Of a stretch of DNA of 64,000 nucleotides, positions 60,501-64,000 are shown piece by piece. The notes under the pieces were generated by a model. That model was not told the origin of the DNA, made no database searches, and saw only the letters and a program-made list of their open reading frames with translations. Source of the DNA: Callorhinus ursinus (taxonomy: Eukaryota; Chordata; Mammalia; Carnivora; Otariidae); contig NW_020313057.1 in NCBI RefSeq assembly GCF_003265705.1, positions 7,552,450 to 7,616,449 on the forward strand. The letters are read 5' to 3'. A program made the translations under genes and the position numbers. Position 1 is the stretch's first letter, and the number at the start of each line of letters is the position of its first letter.

Positions 60501-61320
60501 TTTTTAAATTCTCTATTTCATTTATCTCCACTCTAATCTTTACTGTTTATTTGATTTTGCTTCCTTTGAATTTAGTTTGCTCTTATTTTATTATTTTCTT
60601 GATTACATTATTGACTTGAGATCTTTCTTCTTTTTGCTATTAATTTCCACATTCCCTTAGGTATGTCTCATAACTTTTTGTATATTTTGTCTTTGTTTTT
60701 GTTTTTATTTTTTCAGATTGTTTTGTAATTTCTTTTTTTTTTCCCCAATTGGTTCTTTAGTAATGTGTTGTTTAATATCCACATACTTGTGAATTTTCCT
60801 AATTCCTTTTGATAGTGACTTCTAATATCCCTTTGTGATATGAGAACACTGTTTCTCTGATTTTACTCCTTTTAAATTTGTTAAGACCTCTTGCGTTGTG
60901 GCCTAATACATGGTATGCCCTGGATATGTTCCATGTGCACGTGAGAAGATTGTATAATCTGCTGTTAGTGGCTAGAATGTTACAATTTGTGTGATAGCTT
61001 TAGATCTTCTATTTCCTTTGTAATCTTCTATTTGTTCTATGGATTATCCAGAGTGCGATACTGAAGTTTCCAACAATTATTGTTGAAATGTCTATTTTTC
61101 AATCAAATTTGTCAAATTTTGCTTTATGTATTTTTGGGCTATGCTGTTACATGCATATATGTTAATAATTATATGACTTCATGATTGACCCATTTATCAT
61201 GATATAATATTTTTTGTATGAAGTAGTATTTTTCTTTGTCTTAAAGCCTATTTTGTCTGATATAAGCATAACCACTCCATCTCTCACTTTTGCTTTTATT
61301 AACTTTATAATTTAAGCTTA
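57525..61320 (-). mobile_element. L1, antisense, about 3.8 kb: 3' UTR and most of ORF2
   Basis: From the left: reversed 3' UTR ('aaaattgagatataattcac'), the ORF2 C-terminus near 57830-57920 ('ttccattgtatggctatacc'), then the reverse of ORF2 to the endonuclease region near 61180-61300 ('gtctgatataagcata'). Stops and frameshifts are everywhere. A TATATG-rich tract (59460-59640) has expanded inside it. The plus-strand frames of 78 and 114 residues (59503-60169) are antisense to ORF2. Confidence 0.85.
59460..59640. repeat. TATA/TATG-rich low-complexity tract
   Basis: About 180 bases of alternating TATATA, TATGTA and TACATA units with much self-complementarity, inside the antisense L1. Confidence 0.9.
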
Positions 61321-61334
61321 ATGATTACCTTTCA

Positions 61335-61895
61335 TTCTTTAACCAAAAGTTAATCTGGAATCGACTCAGTATATAGTATGAGAAAAAGGTTGTTTTGTTG
61401 TTGTTGTTTTTATTCTCACAGTTTTCTTCTATGGATTGTCACATGGCCATGCAACACCATTTTAATTCAATAATCATTCTTTCTCCATGGATCTCCTGTG
61501 CCACTTCTTTTTTTTTTTCATAATTTAAGGATCCATTTATATATAGCTCTGTAATTTGACCTTTTTCTTCATTTGTCTATTTTTCTGCCCTTGCACCAAA
61601 CCCACTCTATCTTATATAATGTGGTTTTAGGTAAGTCTTTAGATCCCTTGTTGTCTTCTTTAATAGTTCCTCAGTGATTCTTTCCTCATTGTATTTTCCA
61701 AATCAGTGTTAGAATTTTTTGTCCATATCCATAAACCAAATGCAGTAGAAAAAACATGAAATTACAATTAATATTAGTAGGACTCTCATTTATTAATCAT
61801 TTTAGTCTATGAAATTAACATATTTTCTATTTATTTAGATTTTTTGAATTATTACAATTAGTATTTTGTAATTATTTTCTAGATATTTTATATTT
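61335..61895 (-). mobile_element. Second antisense L1: ORF2 part, left piece
   Basis: The order of ORF2 text restarts here ('catggccatgcaacacca', 'tatatagctctgtaattt', 'tatttatttagattttttg'). This corresponds to a part of ORF2 already passed at 58700-59250, so it is a separate element. Confidence 0.6.
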
Positions 61896-61897
61896 CT

Positions 61898-62240
61898 TAT
61901 TTTTTTAAATAAACTTTAATTTTCAGAGCAGTTTTAGGTTCATAGCAAAATTTAGCAGAAAGTAGAATTTCCATTTACCTCCTCCATACACATCTCCCTC
62001 ATTATCAACATCCCCACACCAGAGTGCTAAATTTGTTAGAGTTGATGAATTGCATTGACACATCATTATTACCGAAGTCCACAATTTCTATTAGGGTTCA
62101 TTCTTGGTATTATACATTCTGTGGTTTGAACTAATGTATAATGACATGTATCCAACATTATAGTATTATGCAAGAATAGTTTTACTACCCACAAAATCTA
62201 TTTGTCCCTCCCTCTGCTCCAGCTCCTTAGATCAGTATTT
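61898..62240 (-). mobile_element. L1 3' end nested in the second L1, antisense
   Basis: 'tttcagagcagttttaggtt', 'cattatcaacatccccaca', 'gaattgcattgacacatcat' and 'atgacatgtatccaacatta' are the reversed 3' UTR of an old L1 type (L1MD/L1ME-like). ORF2 text of the host element resumes beyond it, at about 62330. Confidence 0.7.
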
Positions 62241-62329
62241 TAATGATGTATATAAAATTTCATTTAAATTTTATTTAAAATTAGTTTTCATTTGAAATGA
62301 CTGTTTCTTTTTATTTTGATTTTTCCTGT

Positions 62330-62587
62330 ATCAAACTATCTTGCAAAACTCCCTAAAAATATATTTATAGATTTGGGGGTTAATACATTTACAATTATAT
62401 CATCTATGAATAATGCTTGCTTTACTATTTTTATTACTCTCATTTTGCCATTTATTTATTTTCTTACATTTGTTCACTTACTGGTACTGTCAGTATGATA
62501 GTTGATGTTATGGTCATGGATACATTTAGGTTTTCAAAAGAGAATGCTTTCAACATTTTGAAAATTGTGTATTGTCTTTATGAGATC
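62330..62587 (-). mobile_element. Second antisense L1: ORF2 part, right piece
   Basis: 'atcatctatgaataatgctt' and 'catggatacatttaggtttt' continue the reverse ORF2 reading after the nested element. The host continues on the other side of the SINE at 62848-62930. Decayed. Confidence 0.55.
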
Positions 62588-62605
62588 TAAATATTTGTCT
62601 TCTAG

Positions 62606-62829
62606 GGGCACCTGGGTGGCTCAGTCGGTTAAGCGGCTGCCTTCGGCTCAGGTCATAACCCCAGGGTCCTGGGATCGAGCCCCGCATCGGGCTCTCCGCT
62701 CGGCGGGGAGCCTGCTTCTCCCTCTCCCTCTGCCTGCCTCTCTGCCTACTTGTTCTCTCTCGGTATCTCTCTGCCAAATAAATAAATAAAATCTTTAAAA
62801 AATATATTAAAAAAATAAAAATAAAAAAA
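62606..62829 (+). mobile_element. CAN-SINE, young, with 18-bp target-site duplication
   Basis: Near-consensus copy: 'gggcacctgggtggctcag', 'cggttaagcggctgccttc', 'tcctgggatcgagccccg', CT-rich tract and AAATA tail. Exact duplication 'taaatatttgtcttctag' at 62588-62605 and 62830-62847. It is the youngest layer of the local stack. Confidence 0.97.
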
Positions 62830-63049
62830 TAAATATTTGTCTTCTAGTCCTTGTTTGCAAAAGGTCTGTATTATGAATGTATATAAATATTGATTTTTTT
62901 GTATCTACAGATAACTTTCCTTTAAGAATTTATTACTTTGTTGAAAAATGTTGAACCCACATTATTAGGCATGGCATAATTGCAAATTTGATCCACAATA
63001 AGATGTGCAACAGGATACTTTAGCCTAAAAGAATGACAATGTAAAATAT

Positions 63050-63196
63050 TAGCCAGTATGTGCTTAAACGGAAACTTTCGTACCCATGAGTGTCACCTCT
63101 GGAAAATTCTTTGGCATTATGTACATATGTTAAAATACACATTTGTTAAGACTCATCAATTCCACTGCAGGTACAGATCTAACAGAAGTACAATGG
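63050..63196 (+). mobile_element. L1 3' end, sense, left piece before the SINE
   Basis: 'gactcatcaattccactgca' and nearby text fit late L1 ORF2 in sense. A SINE splits it at 63197. Confidence 0.5.
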
Positions 63197-63388
63197 GGCC
63201 CCTGGGTGGCTCAGTCAATTAAACGTCTTCCTTTGGCTCAGGGCATGATTTCAAGGTCCTGAGATCCAGTGCTCCGGGCTCAGCAGGGAGACTGCTTTTG
63301 CCTCTCCCTCTCCCTGTCCCTCCCCCACCCCTGCTCCTGCTGGTGCTCTCTCTCTCAAATAAATAGATAAAATCTTACCAAAAAAAAA
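63197..63388 (+). mobile_element. CAN-SINE with target-site duplication
   Basis: Head 'ggcccctgggtggctcag', core 'cagggcatgatttcaagg', CT-rich tract, tail and A run. Duplication 'aagtacaatgg' / 'aagtacattgg' at 63186-63196 and 63389-63399. Confidence 0.94.
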
Positions 63389-64000
63389 AAGTACATTGGC
63401 ATGTGCCCTGAGGAGCATACACAAGAATGTTTATGAGACAATTGTTCATAGTGAATAAAATGAATAAAAAGAAAAAAAAAACTAATTCCCAGTCAGATAT
63501 ATTACACTTAATTTAGCAGTGTAATAATATAGAGATTTGAAAAATGAATAAACTATATCTTCATCCAACACGATTGATTCCACAAGCATAATATTAAGTG
63601 GAAGAAGAGAAAAAGTAATATATTGAATATACCAAATGATTTCTGTGTACAATAAATATATGATTACTGTATGTAAATACATACATGGTATATACATACA
63701 TATAAAACTAAACTGTATTGTGAAGAGATACATATTATGTACTAAAACTAAAAAGTTGTGGTGGACATGGGAGAAGGAACAATGACAGTTTCCATGATCA
63801 TCAAGATTGTGTTTTCTTTAATTCACAGAAGGACATACAGACAGAGGAAAGACACAACAAGGAAGCTTCTCAAGGGACTGGCAAACTTCTAGCTCTTGAT
63901 CGTGGTGGTGGTTACATGAATGTTTACTTTGGGTTGATTTATTGAGCTGCAATTTTATGTTTTATTCCATTTTCTGTATGTGCATTATACTTGGATTTTA
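63389..64000 (+). mobile_element. L1 3' end, sense, right piece (cut by window edge)
   Basis: 'acacaagaatgtttatgaga' and 'attgttcatagtgaataaaa' continue late ORF2. The 3' UTR follows, with 'agctcttgatcgtggtggtgg' type text at 63891 and 'tctgtatgtgcattatactt' at the end. The poly-A lies beyond the window. Confidence 0.65.

Noticed and set aside
62606..62700. tRNA gene, because the SINE head resembles a tRNA with A and B boxes
   Set aside because: It is the tRNA-related head of a CAN-SINE, with a SINE body, tail and target-site duplication.
1..64000. An undescribed gene system in this window
   Set aside because: No coding, RNA or regulatory cluster could be supported. The content is explained by retroelements, simple repeats and unassigned noncoding DNA.

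Overview
The window is mammalian nuclear DNA from a carnivoran. The strongest marker is about twenty copies of the tRNA-derived CAN-SINE (SINEC). Its head reads close to 'gcctgggtggctcag', followed by a 'ggtcatgatcccagggtcctggga' type core, a CT-rich tract and an (AAATA)n-type tail. Carnivoran L1 3' ends also occur at the left edge and near 13.2, 40.5 and 50.8 kb. The SINE tails, with a TCTCTGTCAAATAAATAAA-type ending, suggest a caniform, perhaps an arctoid (bear, seal or mustelid group). That narrower placement is inference.

I found no protein-coding gene, exon series, RNA gene, CpG island or bacterial-type feature that I can support. The DNA is AT-rich and repeat-dense, as in a gene desert or a very large intron. 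Most long open frames lie inside L1 remnants (often on the wrong strand), simple repeats or SINEs.

Layout. 0-4.1 kb: the edge of a young antisense L1, an old sense L1 inter-ORF remnant, and an old antisense L1 with ORF1 and ORF2 start remnants. 4.4-4.65 kb: a long GATA/GATG microsatellite. 5.1-7.0 kb: an 80-bp exact-looking direct duplication, two MIRs and an L2. 8-12.3 kb: a broken old antisense L1 carrying a SINE and a (CA)n. 12.6-13.6 kb: L1 3' ends plus a nested L1/SINE pair that used the same target site. 15.4-21.2 kb: SINEs and an antisense L1 3' half. 21.7-27.6 kb: LTR remnants, including a solo LTR with intact TG/CA ends and a 5-bp target duplication. 27.8-31 kb: SINEs. 31.2-33.4 kb: antisense L1. 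34-44 kb: MIR, L2, SINEs and an inverted L1. 45.7-48.7 kb: a sense L1, internally deleted. 49-56.3 kb: SINEs and long unassigned stretches. 56.5-64 kb: a stack of L1 fragments interrupted by SINEs.

Nothing here works together as a gene system. The interest lies in the insertion and rearrangement record: target-site duplications, nested insertions, a probable twin-priming inversion, a small 3' transduction and probable templated duplications. Family names are given from memory of consensus sequences without a database search. Subfamily labels are therefore deliberately loose.
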